Shown in pieces: positions 15,350 to 25,655 of a stretch of DNA of 64,000 bases. Within the stretch, counting starts at the first letter, position 1, and the number at the start of each line of letters is the position of its first letter. Under the pieces are notes generated by a model. That model saw nothing but the letters and a program-made list of their open reading frames with translations, had not been told where the DNA came from and did no database searches. The stretch is taken from contig JASBUC010000078.1 of NCBI GenBank assembly GCA_030148065.1, forward strand, positions 51,008 through 115,007. The letters are read 5' to 3'. The translations under genes and the position numbers were made by a program. This DNA comes from Legionellaceae bacterium (GTDB lineage: Bacteria > Pseudomonadota > Gammaproteobacteria > Legionellales > Legionellaceae).

Positions 15350-17433
15350 TATGTATGGGATCTGGTTGGTCTGCCTGCCTTAGCCTTTCGAGTCGTTTTA
15401 CCAGCTCTAGTTGGCTCATTGTAGAACTTAGCATAGGGGTTTTGACAAATACTTGTAGAAGCGGCGCTTCTTGTTATTTGTGAGCTACGAGTGGTTTTCT
15501 TTGGCTTGGCTTTCTTGGTTGTTTGATACGCCATACTGCTAGGAGGCTCTGCCGCCTCACTCACTTTAGGTGTTAATGCTTGTCCTTTTTTTGATGCGCT
15601 CTTGCCTTTATTTTGGGAGCGTTCTACAAAATTATCTTCGAGGTTAGCCGTTAGATAGTCAATCAGGATTTTAAGTGCCTCTCGTGCTTCTTTATCAGTG
15701 GTTTTTTTATGGAGGTTTTGCATAAATTCTTTCGTGTACAGCAAGGCGCTTTTTTGTTCATCATCAGTAATGCTTTGATTATCAACTAAGTCTTGAATGG
15801 CTTTCGAAAAGGGATCCGTAGAATGGTTATAAGCCCAATTATCCAGATCGCAGAGCTCTGTTTGTGGTAATAAAAGCTCTAACATTTTAATGTTACCAGC
15901 TGCCAGTGCACTAAGAACAGGGCAGAGATCTCGTGCATTAATTTTCTCAAAGAAAGCTCTCTCTGAATCGAGTGCGATGAAAAACTCTGCAAAACTTAAG
16001 TCGATGTTAAAAACGGCTAAGTGTAGGAGAGTGTTCTCACTTCGGTCTTGCGCATCAATGGGCACCTCTCTGTCTAGAATTAAATGCTGAAAAAGTGCTT
16101 GTTTGTCATCGGAAGTTAGTTTTTTTGCCTTATAAATATTAAAGAGCAGTTCTCGCCCGACACTAAAATCATTTTCGGTGATGCAAGGATCATCAATCAG
16201 TCGAGTTAAGAAGGATTTTACTTGTCTAGCGCTAAAGTTTGAACTTTCAATGTAGGCAAGCATTGGCCCCATATCCAGACGATTTTTAGGATCCAGTGGC
16301 GCCTTATTGCCAATTAGAGCTTTGAATCCCGCAAGCTTATCTGCATCATTTAAGTCTTGATTGAGCAATAGGTAATGCAACGGGGTATTGCCTGAGCGAC
16401 TGGCTTGTAAATGCGTTTTTGCACCATTTCTTATTAGATTTTGTAGTCTTTCTAAATCCCCCTCTATGCAGGAGGCCATTAATAGGGTTAAATTTTCTGA
16501 TTTAGATTGAGGCAGAAAATGCTCACCTTGTCTGATAAGAATTGGTAAATCAACTACCTGTCGACCATCAAATGTGTGCCCCTTTTTTGCATGGGGCTGA
16601 AAGAGTTGAAGATCAGTTCCTCTGCGTACCTTAAGATGAGGAACTAAGCGGTTACTAACATGACTTATAGTTTGGTAATGGGCTTGGTAGTCATCATAGA
16701 GCGCGTTGGAGTCTCGCCAGTTGTCCTCGGTTCGGAGGAAACACTTATTTTTAAATGAGTAGCTCTCTCCATAAGAAATTAACAGTTGTTCACCAGCTTG
16801 AATGGTTCTAAGCGCATAATAAATAATTCGATTGCCTTCTTTTCGCACCCCTACATTGGCACTATCAGGCTCAGTGCCATTGACAGCTCTTGCCCAGTTG
16901 CCTCTATTTTTAGCATCAATACCACAAATCAAAAGTGGACCTTCTTCTAGTTCAAAAAAGTAATCTCGGCTTACTTCATCAGACCATTTAGAATATTCAA
17001 CTCGCTCCCCGCCGTATTGACAAAGCTCAGTGCCGCGTCGAATGCTTTGACCTGTCATCACACAGTCTTGATTAATGATGGCAGCGGTAGTGATAAAAAG
17101 ATGCGGCTTATCAACAGTGTTATGGACGTCATAGTGAAAAGGTGGCTCTTCTTCTCCTCGGGAGTCGTTCACATGTCTTTCATACTCAGCCAGACCCTCT
17201 CGGGTTAAGGGGTAATAGCTTATCGATGGTAGGAGGTCGGGGTTGATTCTATTGTCTGCGGTCGCTGCTTTTTTTCGAGCGACAGGCTTACTCGATGAGC
17301 GAGCCTCAGCATTACGAGATTGCCCGACGTAGACTTCCTCATCAAAGGGTCTTTTTTTTTGGCGTTCTCTACCTTTTGCAGCTAGACGCTCTCCTATCCC
17401 TGCATTGTCTAAAGACTTCCGAGTATGTGGCAT
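15346..17433 (-). CDS. SET-domain plus ankyrin-repeat protein, candidate nucleomodulin
   Basis: A 695-residue eukaryote-like protein. Residues about 115-224 form a SET lysine-methyltransferase domain: GNWARAVNGTEPDSANV matches the NHxxxPN region, and IQAGEQLLISYGESY matches the AGEEL...YG-x-Y motif. Ankyrin repeats follow (about 315-560), for example TLLMASCIEGDLERLQNLIRNG and SGNTPLHYLLLNQD, then TLLHLAVFNIDLSFAEFFI. Both termini are basic: RQKKRPF near 24-30, VARKKAA near 51, and KKAKPKKTTR plus TTRKAKAGRPTR at the C-terminus, resembling nuclear-localisation and chromatin-tail motifs. Legionella RomA/LegAS4 has the same SET-then-ankyrin order and methylates host histone H3; similarity of architecture is seen, function is inferred. 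ATG 17433 is chosen because GGAAG precedes it by seven bases. Confidence 0.8.
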   Translation of the reverse strand: MPHTRKSLDNAGIGERLAAKGRERQKKRPFDEEVYVGQSRNAEARSSSKPVARKKAATADNRINPDLLPSISYYPLTREGLAEYERHVNDSRGEEEPPFHYDVHNTVDKPHLFITTAAIINQDCVMTGQSIRRGTELCQYGGERVEYSKWSDEVSRDYFFELEEGPLLICGIDAKNRGNWARAVNGTEPDSANVGVRKEGNRIIYYALRTIQAGEQLLISYGESYSFKNKCFLRTEDNWRDSNALYDDYQAHYQTISHVSNRLVPHLKVRRGTDLQLFQPHAKKGHTFDGRQVVDLPILIRQGEHFLPQSKSENLTLLMASCIEGDLERLQNLIRNGAKTHLQASRSGNTPLHYLLLNQDLNDADKLAGFKALIGNKAPLDPKNRLDMGPMLAYIESSNFSARQVKSFLTRLIDDPCITENDFSVGRELLFNIYKAKKLTSDDKQALFQHLILDREVPIDAQDRSENTLLHLAVFNIDLSFAEFFIALDSERAFFEKINARDLCPVLSALAAGNIKMLELLLPQTELCDLDNWAYNHSTDPFSKAIQDLVDNQSITDDEQKSALLYTKEFMQNLHKKTTDKEAREALKILIDYLTANLEDNFVERSQNKGKSASKKGQALTPKVSEAAEPPSSMAYQTTKKAKPKKTTRSSQITRSAASTSICQNPYAKFYNEPTRAGKTTRKAKAGRPTRSHTY

Positions 17434-17622
17434 AAGTGACTTCCATAATGAAATATGCACAACAATAACACAAAAAAGATCAAAAGTGAACATCTATGCC
17501 TGGTTTAACCTTTATATGTTTCATAATGGTAAAGAAAATGTAATGCTAATGTTTCAATAGATTGCGATAAAGCAACAATCAAAGTTAGGCTGTTCGTTGT
17601 TTAAACCAACAGGAGAGCATTA

Positions 17623-18372
17623 ATGTCTTACTCACAGTCGATGGAATTTGGTTTTATTAGATCTTACTTAAGGTATCTTGCCCAATTTTTCCACATCCAA
17701 CAGAACAGAGTGACCCAAAACAACCAGGCTCCCGATTCAAGCAGTGATTTAGAAAGCATTAAAGGTCATTTAAATAAAGGGCTAAGGGAATTTCTAACTC
17801 ACATTCATCCTCAAAACCTTGCCTTATTTTTAGGGCTTGCCAAAGAACAAAAACCTCATACTTTTTTCATCTCGTGCAGCGACTCAAGAGTGCTTGGTAC
17901 CTTAATCACTCAAACCAGCCCAGGAGAATTGTTCCAGCTTAAAAACGCAGGCCAGATAGTGTTTCCATTTGAGAAAGATGATTTAAGCTCTAAGGCCAGC
18001 ATTGAATATGCAATCAAAGTGCTTTCAATAAAAAACATCGTCATTTGTGGTCACAGCGATTGTGGGGCAGTGAAGGCCTTGCTTGCCAATCAACAAACTG
18101 CGAGCAAAGGTAGCGAGGGCTCTGCGATTACCTGCTATTTAAAAGGGGCTTATCCTCAGGGGCTTTTTTTCAAGGAGAAGGAACCGTTGGCAGACGTAAT
18201 AAAACGTCATGTTCGACATCAATGTGACAATCTAAAGAGTTTTCCATTCATTCAAGCAGGTCTTGAGAGTGGTGAGCTAAACATAGAGGGTTGGTATTAC
18301 GACATCGCTAGCTCACAGGTAAGCAAAGTGGTAAGCTCAAGCGATTGGTTACAAGAACATTCAATCGTATGA
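17623..18372 (+). CDS. Beta-class carbonic anhydrase
   Basis: Zinc enzyme interconverting CO2 and bicarbonate. Zinc ligands and catalytic pair are visible: CSDSR (C85, D87, R89) and GHSDCG (H144, C147). ELFQLKNAGQIV and SIEYAIKVLSIKNIVICGH are family hallmarks. The first 45 residues are an extension without homology I recognise, weakly amphipathic rather than a signal peptide. The ribosome binding site AGGAGA lies seven bases before ATG 17623. The stop overlaps the start of the tag gene (ATGA), so the two are translationally coupled. Confidence 0.9.
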   Translation: MSYSQSMEFGFIRSYLRYLAQFFHIQQNRVTQNNQAPDSSSDLESIKGHLNKGLREFLTHIHPQNLALFLGLAKEQKPHTFFISCSDSRVLGTLITQTSPGELFQLKNAGQIVFPFEKDDLSSKASIEYAIKVLSIKNIVICGHSDCGAVKALLANQQTASKGSEGSAITCYLKGAYPQGLFFKEKEPLADVIKRHVRHQCDNLKSFPFIQAGLESGELNIEGWYYDIASSQVSKVVSSSDWLQEHSIV

Positions 18373-18938
18373 GTCAAAGCAAACGATGCAGCTGGTGTGG
18401 GGATGATCCGCTCTATGTTGACTATCATGACAAGGAGTGGGGCATGCCGCTCTATGATGATCAAACCTTATTTGAGTTTCTATGCTTAGAGGGGATGCAA
18501 GCAGGGCTTAGTTGGATCACGATTTTGAGAAAACGTGAGTCCTATCGGGAAGCTTTCTGTGACTTCAAAGCGGAGAAGATCATCAACTTCAGTGATCGCA
18601 AGGTTGAAACCTTAATGCAAAATAAAGGCATTATTCGTAATCGTCGAAAAATTGAAGCCATTATTAACAACGCCAAACGTTATTTAGAGATTAAAAAAGA
18701 ACAATCGTTTTCAGACTATCTATGGCAGTTTGTGGATGGCAAACAGATTGTCAATCAGTGGCAGGACCTAAAAAACATTCCTGCCAACACGGAGCAATCG
18801 GACTTGATGGCTAAGACACTAAAAAAACGTGGCTTTAAATTTGTCGGCAGCACCATAAGCTATGCCTTTATGCAAGCAACCGGTATGGTTAATGATCATG
18901 TAATGTCCTGTTTTCGACACGGTGAGTGTTTACAATAG
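18369..18938 (+). CDS. tag: DNA-3-methyladenine glycosylase I
   Basis: Base-excision repair glycosylase removing 3-methyladenine. The 189 residues begin MSQSKRCSWCGDDPLYVDYHDKEWG, the conserved Tag start with zinc-binding cysteine, continue with LFEFLCLEGMQAGLSWITILRKRESYR (catalytic Glu region) and end with MVNDHVMSCFRHGEC, the zinc-binding His/Cys tail. Length is typical. The start is the ATG overlapping the carbonic anhydrase stop; upstream in-frame codons lie inside that gene. An imperfect hairpin spans its stop and the convergent stop of the next gene. Confidence 0.93.
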   Translation: MSQSKRCSWCGDDPLYVDYHDKEWGMPLYDDQTLFEFLCLEGMQAGLSWITILRKRESYREAFCDFKAEKIINFSDRKVETLMQNKGIIRNRRKIEAIINNAKRYLEIKKEQSFSDYLWQFVDGKQIVNQWQDLKNIPANTEQSDLMAKTLKKRGFKFVGSTISYAFMQATGMVNDHVMSCFRHGECLQ

Positions 18939-18947
18939 ATGCGAGAT

Positions 18948-20123
18948 TCATCTCCATTGTAGAAATTGTTGTTTCCATAGTTCGTAGAGAAACTGTTGAT
19001 TAGCAGACGCTTCTAGAAAAGGAGCAAGCTCTTTTGTGTTAATCACACGTTGATTGGCAACAAGCCTTATTAAGGCGTCATAGGCACCTTGTGTTTGAGT
19101 GGCTTCACCATTAATGGTTAAGTGCAGGGTGTTTTCTTCAGTGTAATGGTATGCGATGCGGGCACAGGGGTCGCGCTCCAGGCCCTTGCTCTCTTTTAAA
19201 CTTTCTAGAAATACCTGTAGGGTGGCACTTTCTTGTTCATTCAGCGGCGCGCTTAGTAATTCGTTGGCTCCTTGATCTAATTCAGTGGCAAAGGAGGAAA
19301 ACCAACGCAGCAGTGTTTGCTCATCATTAAGCAACTCTTGCATTAACGCTTTGGCATTTAAGACGGCACTCTTAGGTATTTCTGAGCTGCCTGTTAACTC
19401 ATTCCAGTTAGGATCGGTGTAGAGCTTGCTTGAACTTTTATGATGAGAGAGGTAGTCGGCATAACTGTCCCAGAGCTCTTGCGCTTGATAACTTCGATAA
19501 CCAAAAGAATAACTGATCGAGTGCTCGCTTAATGAGCGACCAAAATGGGCGATGTGAGGGGGGATGTAGAGAAGATCGCCTGGATTTAAGAGATATTCTT
19601 GCTCGACTTGAAAGTGCTTCATAATACGAAGTTCGGTGTCTTGTAAGCAATTGTCTTCTCTACAATTTTCGCTGCTTAACTGCCAACGTCGTTGACCTTC
19701 GGCCTGAAAGAGAAAGACATCATAGTGATCATAATGAGGGCCAACGCTGCCATGTAAGCTTGCTAAACTGACCATGACATCGTCTACTCGCCACTGTGGT
19801 AAAAAGTTAAAATGCTCGAGCAAATGAGAAATGGGCGGAATGAGGCGATCGGCGCCTTGAATTAATAAGGTCCAATGAGTCTTAGCAAGAGTGCTCAAAG
19901 TCTCTTCGCTAAAGGGCCCCTTTTGTAACTGCCATCTCGCTTCCTGCGAGTCATCTTCTATCACCAGACGACTTTCAACCTCATCTTCTAGTGCCAGGCC
20001 TGCAAGCTCATTGGGACTGAGTAGAGAGTGAAACAAAGGGATGGCATTTTTAATTAACAACGGTTTTTTTTGCCAATAGTCTTGAAGAAATTCTTCAACG
20101 CTGAGGTCATTAAATTGAATCAT
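18948..20123 (-). CDS. roxA: JmjC/cupin ribosomal oxygenase, L16 arginine hydroxylase type
   Basis: Fe(II)/2-oxoglutarate oxygenase related to E. coli YcfD (RoxA), which hydroxylates an arginine of ribosomal protein L16. The 391 residues match YcfD length. Iron ligands are visible: GPHYDHYDVF gives H130 and D132, and YIPPHIAHFG gives H190. The N-terminus FLQDYWQKKPLLIKNAIP is the conserved YWQKKPLL segment of the family, and the C-terminal winged-helix region follows. Monocistronic, convergent with tag. A CCCAAAC half-repeat begins 32 bp upstream of its start, so its promoter may lie in repeat DNA. Confidence 0.88.
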   Translation of the reverse strand: MIQFNDLSVEEFLQDYWQKKPLLIKNAIPLFHSLLSPNELAGLALEDEVESRLVIEDDSQEARWQLQKGPFSEETLSTLAKTHWTLLIQGADRLIPPISHLLEHFNFLPQWRVDDVMVSLASLHGSVGPHYDHYDVFLFQAEGQRRWQLSSENCREDNCLQDTELRIMKHFQVEQEYLLNPGDLLYIPPHIAHFGRSLSEHSISYSFGYRSYQAQELWDSYADYLSHHKSSSKLYTDPNWNELTGSSEIPKSAVLNAKALMQELLNDEQTLLRWFSSFATELDQGANELLSAPLNEQESATLQVFLESLKESKGLERDPCARIAYHYTEENTLHLTINGEATQTQGAYDALIRLVANQRVINTKELAPFLEASANQQFLYELWKQQFLQWR

Positions 20124-20155
20124 TGGGGGATTAATTTTCTAAAAAAGTAGGTAAC

Positions 20156-20184
20156 TATACCCAAACTAGTTCATTATGCGAAGC
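20156..20184. repeat. CCCAAAC palindromic repeat, left half
   Basis: TATACCCAAACTAGTTC followed by ATTATGCGAAGC matches the left arms at 41706 and 43255. The centre (TTTGACTGAATCAGAGCTTC) also matches the 43255 copy, but the right arm has decayed into GATAAGTGAGTTGATTAC. Confidence 0.7.
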
Positions 20185-20211
20185 TTTGACTGAATCAGAG
20201 CTTCAGATAAG

Positions 20212-20235
20212 TGAGTTGATTACTTAGGATCCCCA
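20212..20235. repeat. 24-bp direct repeat, first copy
   Basis: TGAGTTGATTACTTAGGATC plus CCCA recurs exactly at 20394-20417. The two copies flank the fold-back element, like a target duplication or a recombination scar. Confidence 0.8.
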
Positions 20236-20270
20236 CTGAAGAATCAACACATAATGCGAACCCCGCTCAA

Positions 20271-20383
20271 GGGAGGATTTTGAGTTCATTTTGGATTTAA
20301 ATTGTAAGGGAAAAGCGCAGTGGACTGTTGTCCATGAGCACTTTCCCGAGCAATTTTAATTCAAAAGGGACCAAAAGGATCCC
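20271..20383. repeat. Fold-back element, unit C (inverted orientation)
   Basis: On the minus strand the core (20311-20350) reads CTCGGGAAAGTGCTCATGG, then ACAACAGTCC and ACTGCGCTTTT, matching units A and B near 4.8-5.0 kb. Its inner hairpin is GGAC-tgtt-GTCC at 20322-20333. The flanking arms 20271-20304 and 20351-20383 pair imperfectly over about 33 bp with a sequence unrelated to the arms of units A and B. It fills the gap between roxA and msrB and is bounded by the 24-bp direct repeats. Confidence 0.75.
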
Positions 20384-20393
20384 GAACTAGATA

Positions 20394-20417
20394 TGAGTTG
20401 ATTACTTAGGATCCCCA
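20394..20417. repeat. 24-bp direct repeat, second copy
   Basis: Identical to 20212-20235. Its last base directly precedes the stop codon of msrB (20418-20420 on the minus strand). Confidence 0.8.
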
Positions 20418-20942
20418 TCATTTTTTCTCAAATAGATAGAGGTAGTAGCCATAGCCTTCTTCTACAAGCTTCTCTTTAGGAACAAAGCGAAGTGCGGCTG
20501 AGTTAATGCAGTAGCGCAGGCCTGTGGGTTTGGGCCCATCTGGAAAGACATGCCCAAGGTGAGAGTCAGCGTGCTTTGAACGAACTTCTGTGCGCTCTAG
20601 AAAGAGTAAATAGCGATCTGGTTTTTCGATGATAAAGCGATTGTCAATTGGCTGACTAAAGCTCGGCCAGCCAGTTTTTGAGTCATATTTGTCCGTTGAA
20701 CTAAATAGCGGTTCGCCCGAGACCACATCGACGTAAATGCCCTCCTGTTTATTGTCCCAATATGGGTTTTTAAAGGCAGGCTCGGTCGCTTCTTGCTGAG
20801 TGACTTTATATTGCATTGGGCTTAAGGTTTTTAGCTTGCTCTCTTTGTCAAAGTTATCATAAGAGCTTGCGATCAGCTGGCTTGACTGAATGAGTAAAAC
20901 AAATGCTATGACTGATCTAGAACACATTACGTATTCCCTCAT
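20418..20942 (-). CDS. msrB: Exported peptide-methionine (R)-S-oxide reductase
   Basis: Reduces methionine-R-sulfoxide in proteins. The 174 residues start with a signal peptide-like segment ([17 protein letters not shown]), so the enzyme probably acts in the periplasm. MsrB hallmarks: [31 protein letters not shown], the [14 protein letters not shown] segment, and catalytic Cys in [14 protein letters not shown]. The zinc CxxC pairs of many MsrB proteins are absent, as in the zinc-free form found in PilB-type MsrAB proteins. ATG 20942 is preferred to ATG 20957 because GGAGG lies eight bases upstream of it. It diverges from the DUF6314 gene with 54 bp between starts. Confidence 0.9.
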   Translation of the reverse strand: MREYVMCSRSVIAFVLLIQSSQLIASSYDNFDKESKLKTLSPMQYKVTQQEATEPAFKNPYWDNKQEGIYVDVVSGEPLFSSTDKYDSKTGWPSFSQPIDNRFIIEKPDRYLLFLERTEVRSKHADSHLGHVFPDGPKPTGLRYCINSAALRFVPKEKLVEEGYGYYLYLFEKK

Positions 20943-20996
20943 GTTTCGAACCTCCAAATGCTATAGTCTAATTCTAGCAGAGTTTATGAATAAAAA

Positions 20997-21470
20997 ATGA
21001 ACAAAGAACAATTGTTTTTAAGTTTGGTTGGAAGTTGGCAGTTTGAGCGAAGTCTAACAAGCCACAATGACAACCAACCCTCGGGTGTTGTGTGCGGCAT
21101 GGCGTCTTTTAAGCGTGTTTCAGAGACGACTCTTCATTACTTTGAACAAGGACACTTCACTACGAACTCGCAACAAACCTTTAGTGTTACTCAGCGCTAT
21201 GCATACTGCTTACTGGAAGATGGCGCAATGTGTAAATATTTTTTAGAAACAGATGATCGATTGAGGCTTTTTTATCCATTAGAGTTTTTGCTGAAAGAGG
21301 GGGGCGCCTTAACTGCTAAAGGCCAACACCTTTGTGGCAAAGATGAGTATCAGGCAAGCTATCTGTTTCCAGAGGCAGATAACGTTTCACATTTTGAGTT
21401 AGGCTATTGGGTAAAGGGGCCTGCCAAAGACTACGTCTCTAGTACTCACTACACGGCTAACTCAGACTAA
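20997..21470 (+). CDS. DUF6314 family protein
   Basis: A 157-residue soluble protein whose pattern LVGSWQFERSL, then G-x-x-FKRVSETTLHYFEQG, RYAYCLLEDG, HLCGKDEYQASYLF and WVKGPAKDYVSSTHY follows the DUF6314 family (single small beta-barrel-like domain of unknown function). No signal peptide. It shares a short divergent promoter region with msrB and converges with the next gene 12 bp away. The family's biochemical role is unknown to me. Confidence 0.75.
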   Translation: MNKEQLFLSLVGSWQFERSLTSHNDNQPSGVVCGMASFKRVSETTLHYFEQGHFTTNSQQTFSVTQRYAYCLLEDGAMCKYFLETDDRLRLFYPLEFLLKEGGALTAKGQHLCGKDEYQASYLFPEADNVSHFELGYWVKGPAKDYVSSTHYTANSD

Positions 21471-21482
21471 AATGCAGCAGTA

Positions 21483-22145
21483 TTATGAATTTTTTTTAGG
21501 GGATGATAATGTGTGTTCGAGCTCATCAGCAAAATTTTTACCATGGGATTGGCCAAAGAAGGTGCGACTCTGCGGTACACAGTGATAGAGTGCCGCCGCC
21601 AAAGTCCCAGCCCCTGCGACAACACCCACTAATATTGGGACTATGGATTTTAGAAAAGCTAAGCCAGCATTTGAGTGTTTAGCTAGAAGATGAGCATTGG
21701 TGGCACCTCTATCAACTTTTATATTTGAGACTAAAGAGCTCGTTAAGACTTGTTGGTTCAGATACTCACTGAGACTTTCAAGCCTTTCTATTTCTGACCT
21801 AGCTTCTCCTTTTGATGTTTTAGTCTGCGAAACTCTACGCTCTATTTCGTTTAAAACATGCAGTTTGTCTATGGTTTTGTAGAGGCTTGGATACATATTT
21901 TTGGGATGTTTAATACTTTGTGGGGGTGTGGCCTCCAGCGCTGTAAAAATATTTACGCTACTACAAACCGTCGCAAGTTTTTTTGTAATCTCTTTGGGAG
22001 ATTTTTTGATCTCGACTTCCAAACTAGATTGCTTTAAAAGTGGTTTACTTAAGTATGCAAGTCTATGTTCAAGATGCGTTCGATAGTTATGACAGGCTTG
22101 CTCGATTGCCGCTATTTTAGCCCCGGTATCTACTTGTTCATTCAT
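21483..22145 (-). CDS. Orphan protein with C-terminal membrane anchor
   Basis: Unrecognised, about 220 residues. Residues about 1-155 are helical with a coiled-coil stretch (KTIDKLHVLNEIERRVSQTK). One strong membrane segment (GLAFLKSIVPILVGVVAGAGTLAAALYHC, about 161-187) is followed by a short polar tail ending in LSSPKKNS. There is no N-terminal signal, so it has the layout of a tail-anchored protein, seen in some effectors that target host membranes. ATG 22145 is chosen; upstream in-frame codons (ATG 22157, TTG 22178) cannot be excluded because no clear ribosome binding site marks any of them. Confidence 0.6.
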   Translation of the reverse strand: MNEQVDTGAKIAAIEQACHNYRTHLEHRLAYLSKPLLKQSSLEVEIKKSPKEITKKLATVCSSVNIFTALEATPPQSIKHPKNMYPSLYKTIDKLHVLNEIERRVSQTKTSKGEARSEIERLESLSEYLNQQVLTSSLVSNIKVDRGATNAHLLAKHSNAGLAFLKSIVPILVGVVAGAGTLAAALYHCVPQSRTFFGQSHGKNFADELEHTLSSPKKNS

Positions 22146-22271
22146 AATTAGTTTCATCAGACTAGACAGATATCTCAATTATAGGACACCAAAAGCCCGA
22201 ACAGGCCTAATAAAAGACAAAAGGTTTGGTTAATGTACTCATGATAAAATAAAAAAAATTAAAAATCTTTG

Positions 22272-22283
22272 ACAAACGTTTGT
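22272..22283. promoter_or_regulatory. Perfect 12-bp palindrome abutting a start codon
   Basis: ACAAACGTTTGT is fully self-complementary and ends three bases before ATG 22287. It occupies the place of a ribosome binding site, which is missing. It could be an operator, or part of a leaderless or hairpin-initiated start. Confidence 0.4.
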
Positions 22284-22286
22284 ACC

Positions 22287-24011
<1,725 letters not shown>

Positions 24012-24153
24012 TGATAGTGTTGAATTAGTTGGTTTTCGCTGTGTTAGAGAGGCCGACTGTCTTCCAGAGTATAAAATTTCAATGATTGAACACATGTACA
24101 AAAATACCTCTTTGTGGTAGAGTGAAAATCATTGGTTCATAACAGCAGACGCC

Positions 24154-24666
24154 ATGGCTGATTTTAACTCTATCAATGCCCTTTTTGATATTGACTATAG
24201 CAAGATGAGAGCTGTTAAAGACCGTCATCGCAGAACCATCGCCGATCATGACACGTTTGACTTGTTTTTAGGGCACTTACAATCTTTTTTTCAGCAGTTT
24301 AATGATGGAGAACTCTCTCATGAGTGCATTTCAGACTATCGTGATCGTATGAATGCACTAGCAGCTTTAATCAGTAAGAGTGAGGTTGCCTATTATTTTG
24401 AAAAATACCCTCAAAAAGGTGAACAAAGTGCTAGCCAAGCGGCTGATTCTCATCACAATCCTGCTCGTTTAGAGAGCTTTCATGACATTCGAAAGAGGCT
24501 TCCTAACTGGGTCGACCGAGACCGCTTAGATTCAAATGCACCAAGTGAGCTGGCTTCGAAGTATCAATTTGTGAGGGACGCTTTACTTGATGCAGAAGAA
24601 GTGGTTGCTGAACATTTACTCTTTCAAGAAGAACAAAAGCAAGAACTTACAGCACGAACGATCTAA
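24154..24666 (+). CDS. Orphan 170-residue protein, candidate effector
   Basis: Not recognised. A soluble, mostly helical protein beginning MADFNSINALF, much like the MADCEFTE start of the preceding gene. The C-terminal 30 residues (DAEEVVAEHLLFQEEQKQELTARTI) carry a Glu-rich block close to the end, a pattern described for Dot/Icm type IV substrates. No ribosome binding site is visible before ATG 24154. It overlaps the convergent metzincin gene by 4 bp. Confidence 0.6.
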   Translation: MADFNSINALFDIDYSKMRAVKDRHRRTIADHDTFDLFLGHLQSFFQQFNDGELSHECISDYRDRMNALAALISKSEVAYYFEKYPQKGEQSASQAADSHHNPARLESFHDIRKRLPNWVDRDRLDSNAPSELASKYQFVRDALLDAEEVVAEHLLFQEEQKQELTARTI

Positions 24667-25559
24667 TTTAAGCCTAAGACAGGCGCCTTTCTATGAGTGG
24701 CCCTAGTTCCTTTCTTACAAAAAAGCAGTAATAAGAATAAACAAAGTAGTATCAGCGCGGAGGCAGGAGCATTGCTGGCAACTTGCGAGAGCCTGCTTGC
24801 CTGCATGTTTAGTTGCGGCGCGGCTTTTGGCTGTCGCTTGGCAAAAAACGTATGATTTGGATTGTAGAGTGTTTGACAAGCAATGGCATCTAATTCACCA
24901 GGGTAGATGGCGTAGCCTTGCTTCTCACAAGCAATTAAATCCCGACATTGGTTGCTTTTATCTCCTCTAATTTCATTAGAATAAGGCATCACGGAGCAGC
25001 CCTGTCCTTGCTCATAGTCTTTTAAACGTTGACGAACACTTTCCACATCATGAAAATGTGCCAATCCCAACCCGTGTCCGATTTCATGAGAGATGGTATG
25101 AAGATCGAAATAAGTGCTTCCACTCGGGATACAAAGAACGTTTAACTCGACTTCGGGAAAGCTTCGAACGTTTCTATAATCGCTGTGGTAGCTGAGGCTT
25201 AGGCCGTTTTTTGAATATTTCTTTGGAAAATCGCAGGCTTGAAAAATAATGCCCCGAAAATCTTGAGAGACTGTTTCATGATAGTTAAAAGTGACACGAC
25301 TGCCACACGCATTGACCCATTTGGCGAGCACTTGTTCAACGGATGATTTTAGACGATGGGTGATGGGGGTGATAAAGAGATCTGGGAATTCCTTTGAAAG
25401 CTTTTCTTTGAAGCCTTGAGGGATCCCATTTTGATCGAAGGTATAACTAATTTTGGTGGCACCATCCTGATTAGCTGGCCATAAATGGTGTACTAGGGAG
25501 GCAAGCTCCTCAAAGTGGAAGTATTGACAGGGGTTATGATTTTGGCGCTGCAATGTCAT
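24663..25559 (-). CDS. Metzincin (matrixin-like) zinc protease with C-terminal anchor
   Basis: A 298-residue metalloprotease. HEIGHGLGLAHF at 158-169 is the full metzincin zinc motif HExxHxxGxxH (H158, H162, H168 ligands, E159 catalytic) and CSVMPYS with Met191 is the Met-turn, 23 residues later. The domain (about 35-232) resembles the M10/M57 family of matrixins. Residues about 267-280 (SALILLCLFLLLLF) form one membrane segment followed by CKKGTR, a positive stop. There is no N-terminal signal peptide or propeptide Cys-switch, so the protease domain would face the cytosol of whichever cell holds it, unless inserted by another route. At least ten Cys residues. Substrate unknown. Confidence 0.8.
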   Translation of the reverse strand: MTLQRQNHNPCQYFHFEELASLVHHLWPANQDGATKISYTFDQNGIPQGFKEKLSKEFPDLFITPITHRLKSSVEQVLAKWVNACGSRVTFNYHETVSQDFRGIIFQACDFPKKYSKNGLSLSYHSDYRNVRSFPEVELNVLCIPSGSTYFDLHTISHEIGHGLGLAHFHDVESVRQRLKDYEQGQGCSVMPYSNEIRGDKSNQCRDLIACEKQGYAIYPGELDAIACQTLYNPNHTFFAKRQPKAAPQLNMQASRLSQVASNAPASALILLCLFLLLLFCKKGTRATHRKAPVLGLN

Positions 25560-25602
25560 TAAATCCTTTTAATGAATTACTCAAAGCACAGCATGCCACT
25601 AT

Positions 25603-25645
25603 TTTAAGAGGAAACTCAAGTGTTACTTGAGAGTTCCTCTTAAAT
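25603..25645 (-). terminator. Hairpin terminator after the aldehyde dehydrogenase
   Basis: AAGAGGAAACTCAAGT and ACTTGAGAGTTCCTCTT form a long stem (one-base bulge) around GTT, with A/T tracts either side. It lies between the ALDH stop and the metzincin start, both on the minus strand. Confidence 0.7.
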
Positions 25646-25655
25646 TTCAAAGTGA

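Noticed and set aside
18931..18961. Terminator between tag and roxA
   Set aside because: The inverted repeat is imperfect, overlaps both stop codons and lacks a T-run; not strong enough to list.
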